Of a stretch of DNA of 64,000 nucleotides, positions 24,606-32,739 are shown in pieces. The notes beneath the pieces were generated by a model, which had not been told where the DNA came from, made no database searches, and saw only the letters and a program-made list of their open reading frames with translations. Position 1 is the stretch's first letter. The number at the start of each line of letters is the position of its first letter. The DNA is from Miltoncostaea marina (GTDB lineage: Bacteria; Actinomycetota; Thermoleophilia; Miltoncostaeales; Miltoncostaeaceae), in NCBI RefSeq assembly GCF_018141525.1, contig NZ_CP064655.1:3256501-3320500 (forward strand). Reading direction: 5' to 3'. The translations under genes were made by a program, and so were the position numbers.

Positions 24606-25970
24606 CTACGCCGTCCCGCCGCGCTCCACGATGGCGGCGATGCGCCGGCCGCGCTCGGTGCCGTACGACAGGAACAGGTCCCGGACCGCCTCGCGGTAGG
24701 CGCCCGAGGCGGCCTCCTCGATCGCGCCGGGGAGGGCGTCGGCGAAGCGCTCGACCGCCGACGGGTCGGGGTCGCTCAGGTTGACCCGGATCGTGGTGGT
24801 GGCGCCGACCTCGCCCAGCCCGTCGCCCGGGTACACGGCCACCTTGCGCCGGCAGAGCGCCACGGTCAGCTCCTGCGCGCTCGCGCCGGCGCCCGACACG
24901 TCGAGCACGCACGAGAAGCCGTACTCGGGGTCGATGACCGGCGTCGCGACCCGCCGCACGGCCGCGAGGTTGCGCCGGATCACCTCCTCGCCGGCCGCGA
25001 GGTGGCCGCGGTCCGCGAGCGCGGCCGCGGCGCCCACCTGGGCGACGCGGTTCGTGTTGAGCCGCACGGCGGCGATCTTCACCTGCAGGCAGGCGCGCAC
25101 GAGGGCGGGGTCGCCGCCGAGGGCGCCGATGCGCGCGCCCGCCATGCCGTAGCCGTGGGCGAGCCCGCTGGACACGAGCAGGGTGGCGCCGGGGTGCTCC
25201 GCCTGGACCGCCGCCACGTGGTGGTGCCGCGCCGCGGGGTCGACCCGGTGGGCCGAGTGGGTCGTGTCGGCCAGCAGCACGATGCCGCGCTCGGCCGACA
25301 GGCGCAGCAGCGCGGCGAGCTCGTCGCGCCGCTGGACGGTCCCGAACGGGTTGACCGGGTCGCAGACCACGACCATCTTCGTGCGCGGCGTGACCGCGGC
25401 GGCGACCTCGTCGGGGTCGAGCCGCCAGCCGTTGCCGGGGCCGAGGCGCACCCAGACCGGCACCCCGCCGGCCAGCCGCAGGGCGGGGACGAAGTGGAAG
25501 TAGCCGGGGTCGGTGACGATGACCTCGTCGCCCGGGTCGACGCAGGCCAGCGCCGCGTAGCCCACGCCGGCCTGCGCGCCCTCGGTGCCGATGACGTCGA
25601 AGCCGTCGTCGCGCGCGCGGCCGAGCAGCTCGGTCGCCATGAGGTCGCGCAGGCCGGCGTCGAGGTCGGGCGAGTAGGGCCCCACGTGCTCGGCGTCGAC
25701 CGCCGCCCGCATCGCCTCGAGGGCGCGCGGCGACGGGCCGATGTGGTTGGCCATCCAGCCCAGGTCGGCCCACTCGCGCCGGTCGAGGTGGATCGCCCCG
25801 TCGCGGTAGACGTCGGCCGGGTCCCAGCCGAGGATCCGGTAGGCGTCGCGGTAGGTCATGTAGTTGCCGAAGCCCTGCGGGTCCTCGAGCAGGGCCCGGG
25901 CCCGCGCGGAGGCGAGCGGCACGTCGGCCGCCGCGGGCGGCCGCCAGGTGAGCACGGAGCGCCGGCTCAC
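24606..25970 (-). CDS. Aminotransferase class I/II-fold protein with His in place of the PLP lysine
   Basis: 454 residues. The fold-I landmarks are clear: G-T-E-G-A-Q-A-G near 130, D-P-G-Y-F-H near 155, the N-P-x-G element as D-P-V-N-P-F-G (204-210) and A-D-T-T-H near 235. The Schiff-base motif S-x-S-K-x-Y-G-[LM]-A-G-x-R reads A-H-G-Y-G-M-A-G-A-R: His272 (codon CAC) replaces the lysine, while R280 is kept. Lysines elsewhere are not at the active site. Sugar dehydratases ColD and E1 use such a Lys-to-His change with PMP, but they are DegT-type. GTG 25970 overlaps the carbamate kinase stop. Function unknown; ordinary transamination is unlikely. Confidence 0.85.
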   Translation of the reverse strand: MSRRSVLTWRPPAAADVPLASARARALLEDPQGFGNYMTYRDAYRILGWDPADVYRDGAIHLDRREWADLGWMANHIGPSPRALEAMRAAVDAEHVGPYSPDLDAGLRDLMATELLGRARDDGFDVIGTEGAQAGVGYAALACVDPGDEVIVTDPGYFHFVPALRLAGGVPVWVRLGPGNGWRLDPDEVAAAVTPRTKMVVVCDPVNPFGTVQRRDELAALLRLSAERGIVLLADTTHSAHRVDPAARHHHVAAVQAEHPGATLLVSSGLAHGYGMAGARIGALGGDPALVRACLQVKIAAVRLNTNRVAQVGAAAALADRGHLAAGEEVIRRNLAAVRRVATPVIDPEYGFSCVLDVSGAGASAQELTVALCRRKVAVYPGDGLGEVGATTTIRVNLSDPDPSAVERFADALPGAIEEAASGAYREAVRDLFLSYGTERGRRIAAIVERGGTA

Positions 25971-26905
25971 AGGGCCACGATCCGGGTGCCCGCGCGCCCG
26001 GCCAGCGCGTCCTCGACGCGCTCGAGCGAGGTCACCACGGCCGCCCCGCCGCTCGCCTCGGCGAACCGGGCGGCCGCGTCGATCTTCGGCCCCATGCTGC
26101 CGGGCGGGAACTGCCCGTCGGCCAGGTGGGCGCGCGCCTCGGCCACGGTCATCGAGGCCACCGGCCGCTCGTCGGGCGTGCCGAAGTCGAGCAGCACGTG
26201 GTCGACGCCGGTCACCAGCAGCAGCGTGGTGGCGCCCACGAGGCCGCCCACGAGCGCGGCCGCGAGGTCCTTGTCGATGACCGCATCGACCCCCGCCAGG
26301 CCCTCGCCGTCGCGCACCACCGGCACGCCGCCGCCGCCGCAGGCCACCACGACCTCGCCGGCCTCAAGCAGGCGGGCGATCTCGGGCGCCTCCACGATCT
26401 CCACGGGGTCGGGCGACGGCACGACGCGCCGCCAGCCGCGCCCCGAGTCCTCGGCCACCGCCCAGCCGCGGGCGTCGGCCAGGCGCCGGGCGCGGCCCTC
26501 GGGGAAGAAGGGCCCGATCGGCTTCGTGGGCCGCCCGAACGCCGCGTCGGACCGGTCGACCACGACCTGGGTCATCACCGCGGCCACCGAGCGGGGGGCG
26601 CCCTCGGCGGCGAGCGCGTCGCCGACCGCCTGGGCGAGCAGGTAGCCGAGCTGCCCCTGGGTCATGGCGCCGAGGGCGAACAGCGGCTGCGGCGGCACCT
26701 CGCGCGCCACGGCCTCCTGCGCCATGGCGAGGGCGCCCACCTGCGGGCCGTTGCCGTGCACGATGAGCAGGCGCGCGCCGCCGGCGACGATGCGGGCCGC
26801 GTGGACCGCGACCTCGCGCGCCCGGGCCATCTGGCCGTCGAAGTCGCCGAGCCCCGCGGGCGCGAGCGCGTTGCCGCCGATCGCCAGAACCACCGTCTCG
26901 TCCAG
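25967..26905 (-). CDS. arcC: Carbamate kinase
   Basis: About 312 residues. It interconverts carbamoyl phosphate + ADP and ATP + NH3 + CO2. Family motifs: A-I-G-G-N-A-L near the start, V-H-G-N-G-P-Q-V-G, T-Q-V-V-V-D, K-P-I-G-P-F, A-C-G-G-G-G-V-P-V, D-A-V-I-D-K-D, and G-S-M-G-P-K-I-D-A-A. GGAGGGAG lies five nt before a CTG at 26905, which is therefore taken as start; GTG 26893 is the conventional alternative, 17 nt from that ribosome site. With the AllF, AllG and AllH homologues in the window it probably consumes their carbamoyl phosphate, like the dedicated carbamate kinase (YbcF/AllK) of E. coli allantoin use. Confidence 0.92.
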   Translation of the reverse strand: MDETVVLAIGGNALAPAGLGDFDGQMARAREVAVHAARIVAGGARLLIVHGNGPQVGALAMAQEAVAREVPPQPLFALGAMTQGQLGYLLAQAVGDALAAEGAPRSVAAVMTQVVVDRSDAAFGRPTKPIGPFFPEGRARRLADARGWAVAEDSGRGWRRVVPSPDPVEIVEAPEIARLLEAGEVVVACGGGGVPVVRDGEGLAGVDAVIDKDLAAALVGGLVGATTLLLVTGVDHVLLDFGTPDERPVASMTVAEARAHLADGQFPPGSMGPKIDAAARFAEASGGAAVVTSLERVEDALAGRAGTRIVAL

Positions 26906-26937
26906 AACCGCTCCCTCCGCCGGTCCAGAGTCCCGCG

Positions 26938-26953
26938 TGTGATCTTCGTCACA
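26938..26953. promoter_or_regulatory. CRP/GlxR-like operator between carbamate kinase and the Sll0783-like operon
   Basis: TGTGATCTTCGTCACA matches TGTGA-N6-TCACA exactly, the consensus of CRP-family regulators including actinobacterial GlxR/Crp. It lies in the divergent intergenic region. A TACCTT -10 candidate at 26994-26999 would put the plus-strand start near 27006, so the dyad centre falls near -61, the class I activator position. Confidence 0.65.
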
Positions 26954-27064
26954 TCGGCCGCTTGCGCGGAGTGCTCGGGGTGGGCAAGGATCGTACCTTC
27001 CTGACAGCGGGTCGTCCGAAGCGGATCCGACGCCCCGCGTGCCCACATTCCGGGAGGAGCGAGC

Positions 27065-27550
27065 GTGGCGAAGATCGAGGGGATGAAGCCCGAGGCCGGC
27101 CAGGAGCTCTACGACGTCTCCGAGAAGGTGTTTCCGGACATCAAGGCCGAGCCGGGCGAGGAGGCGTGGATCTTCATGCACACCGTGCCCTACGAGGGCT
27201 CGGTCGGCCTGGTCAACCTGCTGACGGCGACGCGCCTGGGCCGCAAGGGCTTCCAGGTCAACCTGGTGCTCTACGGGCCCGGCGTGCTGATGGCGTCCGG
27301 CACCCGTGGATACCCGGCCGTCGGCCAGGAGGCCTTCCCGGGCCACATGGCGATCAACAACCAGCTCAAGACGCTCCTCTCCGAGGGCGCGAACATCTAC
27401 GCCTGCCGGTTCGCCATGGGCGCGCTCTACGGGTTCCGCGAGGACGACCTCATCGAGGGCGTCAAGGCGTTCAACCCGCTGGACGTGCTCGACTCGGCCC
27501 TGACCGCCTGGCGCAACAAGGCCTTCCAGCTCAACACCTGGACGGTCTGA
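27065..27550 (+). CDS. MSMEG_0572/Sll0783-family nitrogen-starvation response protein
   Basis: 161 residues. Diagnostic stretches are F-M-H-T-V-P-Y-E-G-S-V-G, N-L-L-T-A-T-R-L-G-R-K-G-F, L-Y-G-P-G-V and A-C-R-F-A-M-G-A-L-Y-G. The family founder, Synechocystis sll0783, is strongly induced by nitrogen starvation and needed for polyhydroxybutyrate build-up there; the biochemical role is unknown. GTG 27065 has GGGAGGAG five nt upstream. It heads a tight five-gene operon (gaps of 28 and 14 nt, then overlaps) and follows a CRP-like site. Confidence 0.9.
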   Translation: MAKIEGMKPEAGQELYDVSEKVFPDIKAEPGEEAWIFMHTVPYEGSVGLVNLLTATRLGRKGFQVNLVLYGPGVLMASGTRGYPAVGQEAFPGHMAINNQLKTLLSEGANIYACRFAMGALYGFREDDLIEGVKAFNPLDVLDSALTAWRNKAFQLNTWTV

Positions 27551-27578
27551 CGGGTCACCCGCGGAGCGCAACGCGCCG

Positions 27579-28205
27579 GTGACCGACCGGGAGGAGACCC
27601 TCCGGCGGTGGCGATCGGGTGAGCAGCGGCTCTACCCGGTCGCCACCACCCGGCCGGACCTCTACAAGTCGGTCATCGGCGTGGTGCGCGCCGTGGCGGA
27701 CCACCTCGCCGCGGTGCCGGACCTCGACGCGCTGCTCACGACGTTCCGGAACACCGACCGCGACGCGGAGCTCGACGCGGCCGGCGTCTCCCGGCTCGAC
27801 CTCTCGCCCGAGATCGACCTCGACATGGTGCGCGACGCCGCCTACCAGGTGCGCGCCCGCGAGCTGGAGGTGCGGGCCTCCGCCGAGCGCACCGAGACCG
27901 CCATCCGGCGGGCCCGGGCGGCCGGCGAGCCGACGGCGGTCATCTGGGCCGAGGGCGAGCGCGACCTCTGGCCGCCCTACCGGCGGGTGGAGATGTCGCT
28001 CGCGACCGGGCGCGCCGTGGCGGTGACCACGGAGATGGACCCCGACACGATGATGCCCCGCTACGCGGTCGAGAGCCTCGAGCTCGATCCCGAGACGGGG
28101 GCGGTCGCCTCCGACGAGGTGCTCGCCCCGCGGCGCGAGTTCACCGACCCCGAGGAGTGGCGCGCGGCCGCCGCGGAGCTGCGCCGCACACTGCTGAACC
28201 CCTAG
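27579..28205 (+). CDS. Hypothetical protein inside the nitrogen-starvation operon
   Basis: 208 residues, not recognised and not one of the usual conserved members of this cluster. It has helical segments (L-Y-K-S-V-I-G-V-V-R-A-V-A-D-H-L), an Arg/Glu-rich coiled-coil-like middle around residues 85-115 (R-A-R-E-L-E-V-R-A-S-A-E-R-T-E), and a beta-rich C-terminal domain with P-P-Y-R-R-V-E-M-S and D-P-D-T-M-M-P-R. No signal peptide. It starts 28 nt after the Sll0783-like gene and ends 14 nt before the amidohydrolase, so it should be co-expressed with them. Confidence 0.7.
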   Translation: MTDREETLRRWRSGEQRLYPVATTRPDLYKSVIGVVRAVADHLAAVPDLDALLTTFRNTDRDAELDAAGVSRLDLSPEIDLDMVRDAAYQVRARELEVRASAERTETAIRRARAAGEPTAVIWAEGERDLWPPYRRVEMSLATGRAVAVTTEMDPDTMMPRYAVESLELDPETGAVASDEVLAPRREFTDPEEWRAAAAELRRTLLNP

Positions 28206-28219
28206 ACGACGGGAGCGAC

Positions 28220-29083
28220 GTGCCTCTTCCCGAAGGAATCAAGCGCAACGTCATCGACGGCCACAGCCACATCGGCGAGATCGAGGCCTGGCCGTTCTAC
28301 GGTATCGACTACCCCGTGAAGCCGATCGTCTACGACTTCCCGCGGACGAAGGACTTCATCAAGTTCATGGACAAGTACGGCATCGAGCGCAGCCTCGCGA
28401 TGTCGAACTACGGCATCCCCAAGCCGGAGCAGCCCTTCTCGCTGAACCCGGTCGTGATGGAGGCCGCCACGTCCAGCGACCGCATCCGCGGCCTGCTGTG
28501 GGTGTCGTTCCTGCCGCGCGACCGCGAGCACACCCTCGAGGCGCTCAAGCACTGCGGCGAGGCCGGGATCATCGGGCTCAAGACGACGTTCCTGCTGGGC
28601 GGCAACCCCAACCCGGCCGAGTGGGACGAGGAGACCAAGCAGCTCGCGGACATGTGCTTCGACGCCTGCGAGAAGCACGACTACGTCTTCCACTTCCACA
28701 CCTCGCCCGGCGGCGCGAGCGACATCAACAACTTCATCCCGATGGTCGAGGAGTACGGGAAGCGCTGCAAGATCCACCTCGTGCACTTCGGCGGGGGCGT
28801 CAGCGGGCACATCAAGCTGGTGCCGAAGTTCCTGCAGTGGGTGCGCGACGGCTACAAGGTGTACACCGACACCTCGTGGGCGGTCGGCTTCGGCGCCCGC
28901 TGGCTGCTGGTGGAGATCGAGAAGCAGGGCGTGGGCGGCGACCGGGTGATCTTCGGCTCCGACGAGCCCTGGTCCGACTTCATGAGCGAGTACTGGAAGG
29001 TGGAGGGCGCCCCGGTCTCGGAGGAGCTCAAGCGCATGGTCTTCCGGGACAACTTCGAGAAGCTCCACGGGGCGCACTGGTGA
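28220..29083 (+). CDS. Amidohydrolase 2-family metal-dependent hydrolase
   Basis: 287 residues, TIM-barrel metal enzyme of the amidohydrolase-2 (ACMSD-like) group. Metal ligands: H-S-H in D-G-H-S-H-I-G (residues 13-17), H in F-H-F-H-T-S near 155, H in H-L-V-H-F-G-G near 185, and the Asp in F-G-S-D-E-P-W near 255. GTG 28220 follows GGGAG. The stop overlaps the radical SAM gene. In related clusters of cyanobacteria and other bacteria the gene between the Sll0783 and radical SAM genes is a nitrilase; here the slot holds this hydrolase or decarboxylase. No nitrilase Glu-Lys-Cys triad is present. Substrate unknown. Confidence 0.85.
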   Translation: MPLPEGIKRNVIDGHSHIGEIEAWPFYGIDYPVKPIVYDFPRTKDFIKFMDKYGIERSLAMSNYGIPKPEQPFSLNPVVMEAATSSDRIRGLLWVSFLPRDREHTLEALKHCGEAGIIGLKTTFLLGGNPNPAEWDEETKQLADMCFDACEKHDYVFHFHTSPGGASDINNFIPMVEEYGKRCKIHLVHFGGGVSGHIKLVPKFLQWVRDGYKVYTDTSWAVGFGARWLLVEIEKQGVGGDRVIFGSDEPWSDFMSEYWKVEGAPVSEELKRMVFRDNFEKLHGAHW

Positions 29084-30228
29084 GCACCACCGCCGGCCGG
29101 CCCGACCTGCGCACGCTGGCGGTCGAGCTCCAGTCGCTGGGCGTCCGCACGACCCACGCCGACGAGGGCCCCGGCGCCACGCGCGCCGGGGGCGCCGGCC
29201 CCTCGGACGCGGGCTTCATGTGGATGGACGGCACGCCGCTCACGGTGCCCGTGCACGGCGACTACGTGGCCTCCTCGCCCTACGAGCTGGTCATGACCGG
29301 CTCCGGTCGCGCGGGCACCCTCATGCGCGACGGCGTGGAGATCGGACCGGTGCGCCTGCACCCGCGACCGAAGATCTACGACCTCCAGACGGCCGACGGG
29401 ATCCCGTACTGGAAGATCGCGCTCATGCACCTGGACAGCCTCGCGTCCACGGTCATGCAGCGCTGCGTGTACTGGGGCACCCACGAGCAGTGCCACTTCT
29501 GCGCCATCGGCACCTCGCTCGCCAACGGCCGCACGATCCCCACCAAGACGCCCGCGCTGCTGGCCGAGGTCGCCGAGGCGGCGGCGCGCCTCGACGGCGC
29601 GAAGGACGTGACGCTCACCACCGGGTCGCCGAACCGCGACGACCGCGGCGCCTCGTACATGGCCCGCTGCGCCGAGGCCATCCGCGAGGCGAGCGGGCTG
29701 CCCGTGCAGGTGCAGCTCGAGCCGCCGTCCGACTTCGGCTGGTTCGCCCGCCTCAAGGACAGCGGCGTCGAGGCGCTCGGCCTGCACCTGGAGGTGTGGG
29801 ACGACGAGGTGCTGGCGCGCGTCGCCCCCGGCAAGCACGCCCAGGGGCGCGACCGCTACCTCGCGGCGTGGGAGGCGGCGGTCGGGGTGTTCGGCCCCGG
29901 CCAGGTGTCGACGTACTTCATCCTCGGCCTCGGCGAGACGCCGGAGTCGGTGATGGAGGGCTGCCGGGCCGCCATCGACCGCGGCGTCTACCCGTTCGTG
30001 GTGCCCCTGCGGCCCGCGCCGGGGAGCATCGTGGCCGACGGCGTGCCGCCCTCGGCCGAGTACGTGCGCGAGGTCTACGAGCAGGTGGCGCCGCTGCTGG
30101 CGGAGGCCGGGATGATGAGCCAGGACGCGCGCGCCGGCTGCGTGCGCTGCCAGGCCTGCTCCGCCCTCAGCACCTTCGAGCGGGCCTTCGGCGGCGGCCG
30201 GGACGGCGTGCCCGCCCAGGGGGCGTAG
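29080..30228 (+). CDS. MSMEG_0568/Sll0785-family radical SAM protein
   Basis: 382 residues. The [4Fe-4S]-SAM cysteines have the spaced pattern of this family, C129, C138 and C141 (C-V-Y-W-G-T-H-E-Q-C-H-F-C), rather than Cx3Cx2C. Radical SAM core features follow: T-L-T-T-G-S-P-N-R near 185, Q-L-E-P-P near 208, and a second small cysteine set near the C-terminus (C354, C357, C360 in C-V-R-C-Q-A-C), possibly another cluster. GTG 29080 overlaps the amidohydrolase stop. It is a core member of the nitrogen-starvation cluster; its reaction is not known to me. Confidence 0.9.
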   Translation: MSTTAGRPDLRTLAVELQSLGVRTTHADEGPGATRAGGAGPSDAGFMWMDGTPLTVPVHGDYVASSPYELVMTGSGRAGTLMRDGVEIGPVRLHPRPKIYDLQTADGIPYWKIALMHLDSLASTVMQRCVYWGTHEQCHFCAIGTSLANGRTIPTKTPALLAEVAEAAARLDGAKDVTLTTGSPNRDDRGASYMARCAEAIREASGLPVQVQLEPPSDFGWFARLKDSGVEALGLHLEVWDDEVLARVAPGKHAQGRDRYLAAWEAAVGVFGPGQVSTYFILGLGETPESVMEGCRAAIDRGVYPFVVPLRPAPGSIVADGVPPSAEYVREVYEQVAPLLAEAGMMSQDARAGCVRCQACSALSTFERAFGGGRDGVPAQGA

Positions 30229-30728
30229 TGCGCGGGGGCGGCCTGGACGTGCGGGTCGCCCGCGACGGCGAGGACCTCGCGGCCCACCACCGGGTGCGGC
30301 GCGCGGTCTTCGTCGAGGAGCAGGCCGTGTTCGAGGGCGACGACCGCGACGCGTGGGACGACCACGCCGTCAAGGTGGTCGCCGAGCTCGACGGCGAGGT
30401 GGTGGGCGCCGTGCGCCTCTACCCCCTCGACGAGGCCGGCCTGTGGAAGGGCGACCGCCTGGCAGTGCTGCCGGCCGCGCGGCCGCGCCGGGTGGGCGCA
30501 CCGCTCGTGCGCTTCGCCGTGCGCACCGCCGGCGAGCTCGGCGGCTCGCGGATGATCGCGCTCATCCAGCGCCGCAACGTCCCGTTCTTCCAGCACCTGG
30601 GCTGGACGACGATCGGCGGCGCGGCCGACTTCCGCGGCCGCAGCCACCAGGAGATGACGATCGCCCTGGCCGGGGCGGCACCGGGCTTCGCACCCGCGGG
30701 CTACCGCTGGGCGCTCGGCGGCGCGTAG
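30228..30728 (+). CDS. MSMEG_0567/Sll0786-family GNAT N-acetyltransferase
   Basis: 166 residues. R-R-A-V-F-V-E-E-Q-A-V-F-E-G-D-D-R-D near residue 27 and V-G-A-V-R-L-Y-P-L near 65 are typical of this GNAT subfamily, and F-F-Q-H-L-G-W near 125 marks the usual C-terminal beta-bulge. The pantetheine loop (R-P-R-R-V-G-A-P-L) is near 90. GTG shares its first base with the TAG stop of the radical SAM gene. It ends the five-gene operon. Substrate is unknown; the family always travels with the radical SAM gene in this cluster. Confidence 0.88.
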   Translation: MRGGGLDVRVARDGEDLAAHHRVRRAVFVEEQAVFEGDDRDAWDDHAVKVVAELDGEVVGAVRLYPLDEAGLWKGDRLAVLPAARPRRVGAPLVRFAVRTAGELGGSRMIALIQRRNVPFFQHLGWTTIGGAADFRGRSHQEMTIALAGAAPGFAPAGYRWALGGA

Positions 30729-30759
30729 CCTCCCGGCACCGTCCGTCCCGGAGGCGCCC

Positions 30760-32739
30760 GTGCAGCACCCCAGAACCGGCCCCGTCCCGCGCGCCCGCGC
30801 CGTGGCGGCCGCGGCCGTCGCCGCCGCCGCGCTCGCCGCGCCGGCCGGGGGCGCGGCGGCGCCCGCCGTGCTGCCGCCGGCCGACCTCTCCGCGCCCGGA
30901 GCGACCGTGGGCGACGCCGTCGCCGCGCTCGACGGCGCGGGCGCGGCCACCGTGGTGTGGGAGCGCCGGGCCGGCGACGCGACCTCGGTCGTGGCCGCGA
31001 CGCGCGCGCCGGGCGGCGCGTGGGGCGCGCCCGCTCCGCTCTCGGCCGCCGGCCGCCGCGCCGGCTCGCCCGCCGTGGCGGTCGCGCCCGACGGGGGCGC
31101 CGTGGCGGTGTGGCGCCGCGACGACGGCGGCGGCCGGGCGACGATCGAGGCGGCGGTCCGGCCGGCGGGCGGGGCCTTCGGCGCCCCCGTCGCCCTGTCC
31201 GCGCCCGACGCCCTCGGCGCGCTACGGCCGCGCGTGGCCATCGCGCCCTCGGGCGCGGCGGCGGCGGCCTGGCTGCGCTTCGACGGCCAGCACACCCTCG
31301 TGGAGGTCGCGACCCGTCCCCCGGGCGGCGCCTTCGGCGCGCCCCGCACGGTGTCGGCGCCCGGGGCGGACGCCCTCGCGCCCGCCGTGGCGGTCGACGG
31401 CGCGGGGCGCGCGACGGTGGCCTGGAACCGCGCGGACGGCGCGGGCTCCGTCGTGCAGGTCGCGCGCGGCGACGGGGCGGCGGGCTTCACCGCGCCGGCC
31501 GACGCCTCGCGCCCGGGCGCGACGGCCTTCGGCGCCGCGGTGGGCGTCGCGCCGTCGGGCGCCGGCGTGCTCCTGTGGAGCGAGGTCGCCGCCGACGGGG
31601 CGACCGTGGTGGTGACGACGCCGCTCGGCGCCGACGGCGGTCCGGGGGCGCCGGCGACGATCTCGCCCGAGGGCGACGCGTCGACGGCGCAGGTCGCGGT
31701 CGACGGCGCGGGTCGCGCGATCGCCACCTGGCGGCTGCAGGCCGGGGGGCGCAGCGTCGTGCAGGCGGCCGAGCGCCCGGCCGGCGGCGCGTGGGGGGCG
31801 CCCGTGGACCTGTCGGCGCCCGGCGTGCCCGCCGCCGACCCGCGTCCCGCCCTGGACGCGGCCGGGCGCGCCGCGATCACCTGGCGCCGCGCCGACGGCG
31901 CCGACCCGCGCGTGCAGCTGGCCGTCCGCGAGCCCGGCGCGACGTGGGGCGCGCCGTCCGACGTCTCCGCCCGCGGGGCGGTCGTCGCGGGGCCGGTCGT
32001 GGCGCTCGACGGCGCCGGCAACGGCCTGGTCGTGTGGCGGCGCGCGCTGGGCGCGGACGACGTGGTCCAGGCCGCCGGCCTCGACGGCGCGCCCCCGGTC
32101 GTGGAGGAGCTGGCCGTGCCGGCCGCGGGCGCCGCCGGGGCGGCCCTCACCCTGCGCGTGCGGGCGCGGGACGTGTGGTCGCCGCTCGACGAGCCGGTCT
32201 GGGACGTGCCGTCGGCCACGCTCACCGGCGCGTCGGTGGTGCACGCGTTCGCCGCCGGCCGCCACCGGGTGCGCGTGCGCGTGGCCGACGCGCTCGGCAA
32301 CGCGACGACCGCCGAGGGCGCGGTGACCGTCGTCGCCGCGACGCGGCCGCAGACGGCGGCGAGCGCCCCGGTGCGCCGCCAGACCGCCGTGGCGCCCCGC
32401 GCCAGGCGGTCTCCCCTGCTGCGGGCGAGCCTGCGGCTGGTGCGTCGGGGGCAGCGGGTCGAGCTGCGGGTGCGCGGGCGCGCCGGCAGCGCCCTCGCCG
32501 GGCGGCGGCTGATCGTGGAGCGCCGCGCCGGCCGCGCGAAGGCCCCGCGGCCGCTGTGCCGCGTGCTCGTGCGCCGCTCCGGGGCGTTCGACGGCCGCTG
32601 CCGGGTGGAGCGCCTGGTGCGCGGCGGGCAGGTGCTGCGGGTGCGGGTGCGCGCCGGCTCGACGCGCGCCACGCGGGCCCGGGCGCTGCCCTGGGTCAGC
32701 CGCCGGGCGGCCCCGGCCGGTCGGCCCGCAGACCGGTGA
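30760..32739 (+). CDS. Secreted repeat protein, beta-propeller-like
   Basis: 659 residues. A signal peptide rich in Ala is followed by eight repeats of about 50 residues, each built as A-V-D-G-A-G-R-A-x-x-x-W-R-R-x-D-G, x-V-Q-x-A-x-R-P-x-G-G-A-W/F-G-A-P, L-S-A-P-G, consistent with a seven- or eight-bladed propeller. Then come an Ig-like module (residues 445-520) and a basic beta-rich C-terminal domain with two Cys. No catalytic motif. It interrupts the nitrogen-starvation gene set between the GNAT and AIR-synthase-like genes, and its last 44 bp overlap the convergent AIR gene. Function unknown; extracellular binding is likely. Confidence 0.7.
   Translation: MQHPRTGPVPRARAVAAAAVAAAALAAPAGGAAAPAVLPPADLSAPGATVGDAVAALDGAGAATVVWERRAGDATSVVAATRAPGGAWGAPAPLSAAGRRAGSPAVAVAPDGGAVAVWRRDDGGGRATIEAAVRPAGGAFGAPVALSAPDALGALRPRVAIAPSGAAAAAWLRFDGQHTLVEVATRPPGGAFGAPRTVSAPGADALAPAVAVDGAGRATVAWNRADGAGSVVQVARGDGAAGFTAPADASRPGATAFGAAVGVAPSGAGVLLWSEVAADGATVVVTTPLGADGGPGAPATISPEGDASTAQVAVDGAGRAIATWRLQAGGRSVVQAAERPAGGAWGAPVDLSAPGVPAADPRPALDAAGRAAITWRRADGADPRVQLAVREPGATWGAPSDVSARGAVVAGPVVALDGAGNGLVVWRRALGADDVVQAAGLDGAPPVVEELAVPAAGAAGAALTLRVRARDVWSPLDEPVWDVPSATLTGASVVHAFAAGRHRVRVRVADALGNATTAEGAVTVVAATRPQTAASAPVRRQTAVAPRARRSPLLRASLRLVRRGQRVELRVRGRAGSALAGRRLIVERRAGRAKAPRPLCRVLVRRSGAFDGRCRVERLVRGGQVLRVRVRAGSTRATRARALPWVSRRAAPAGRPADR

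Noticed and set aside
20233-25773. A 1846-codon open frame on the minus strand opposite the ATPases and MMPL transporter
   Set aside because: It is antisense to three genes with clear motifs, is low-complexity Arg/Gly/His/Pro, and has no recognisable domain apart from its overlap with the real aminotransferase-fold gene in another frame. Long shadow frames are expected at this GC content.
28220-29083. Nitrilase in the nitrogen-starvation operon
   Set aside because: The protein in the nitrilase position has the metal-ligand motifs of amidohydrolase-2 and no Glu-Lys-Cys triad, so calling it a nitrilase by synteny would be wrong.
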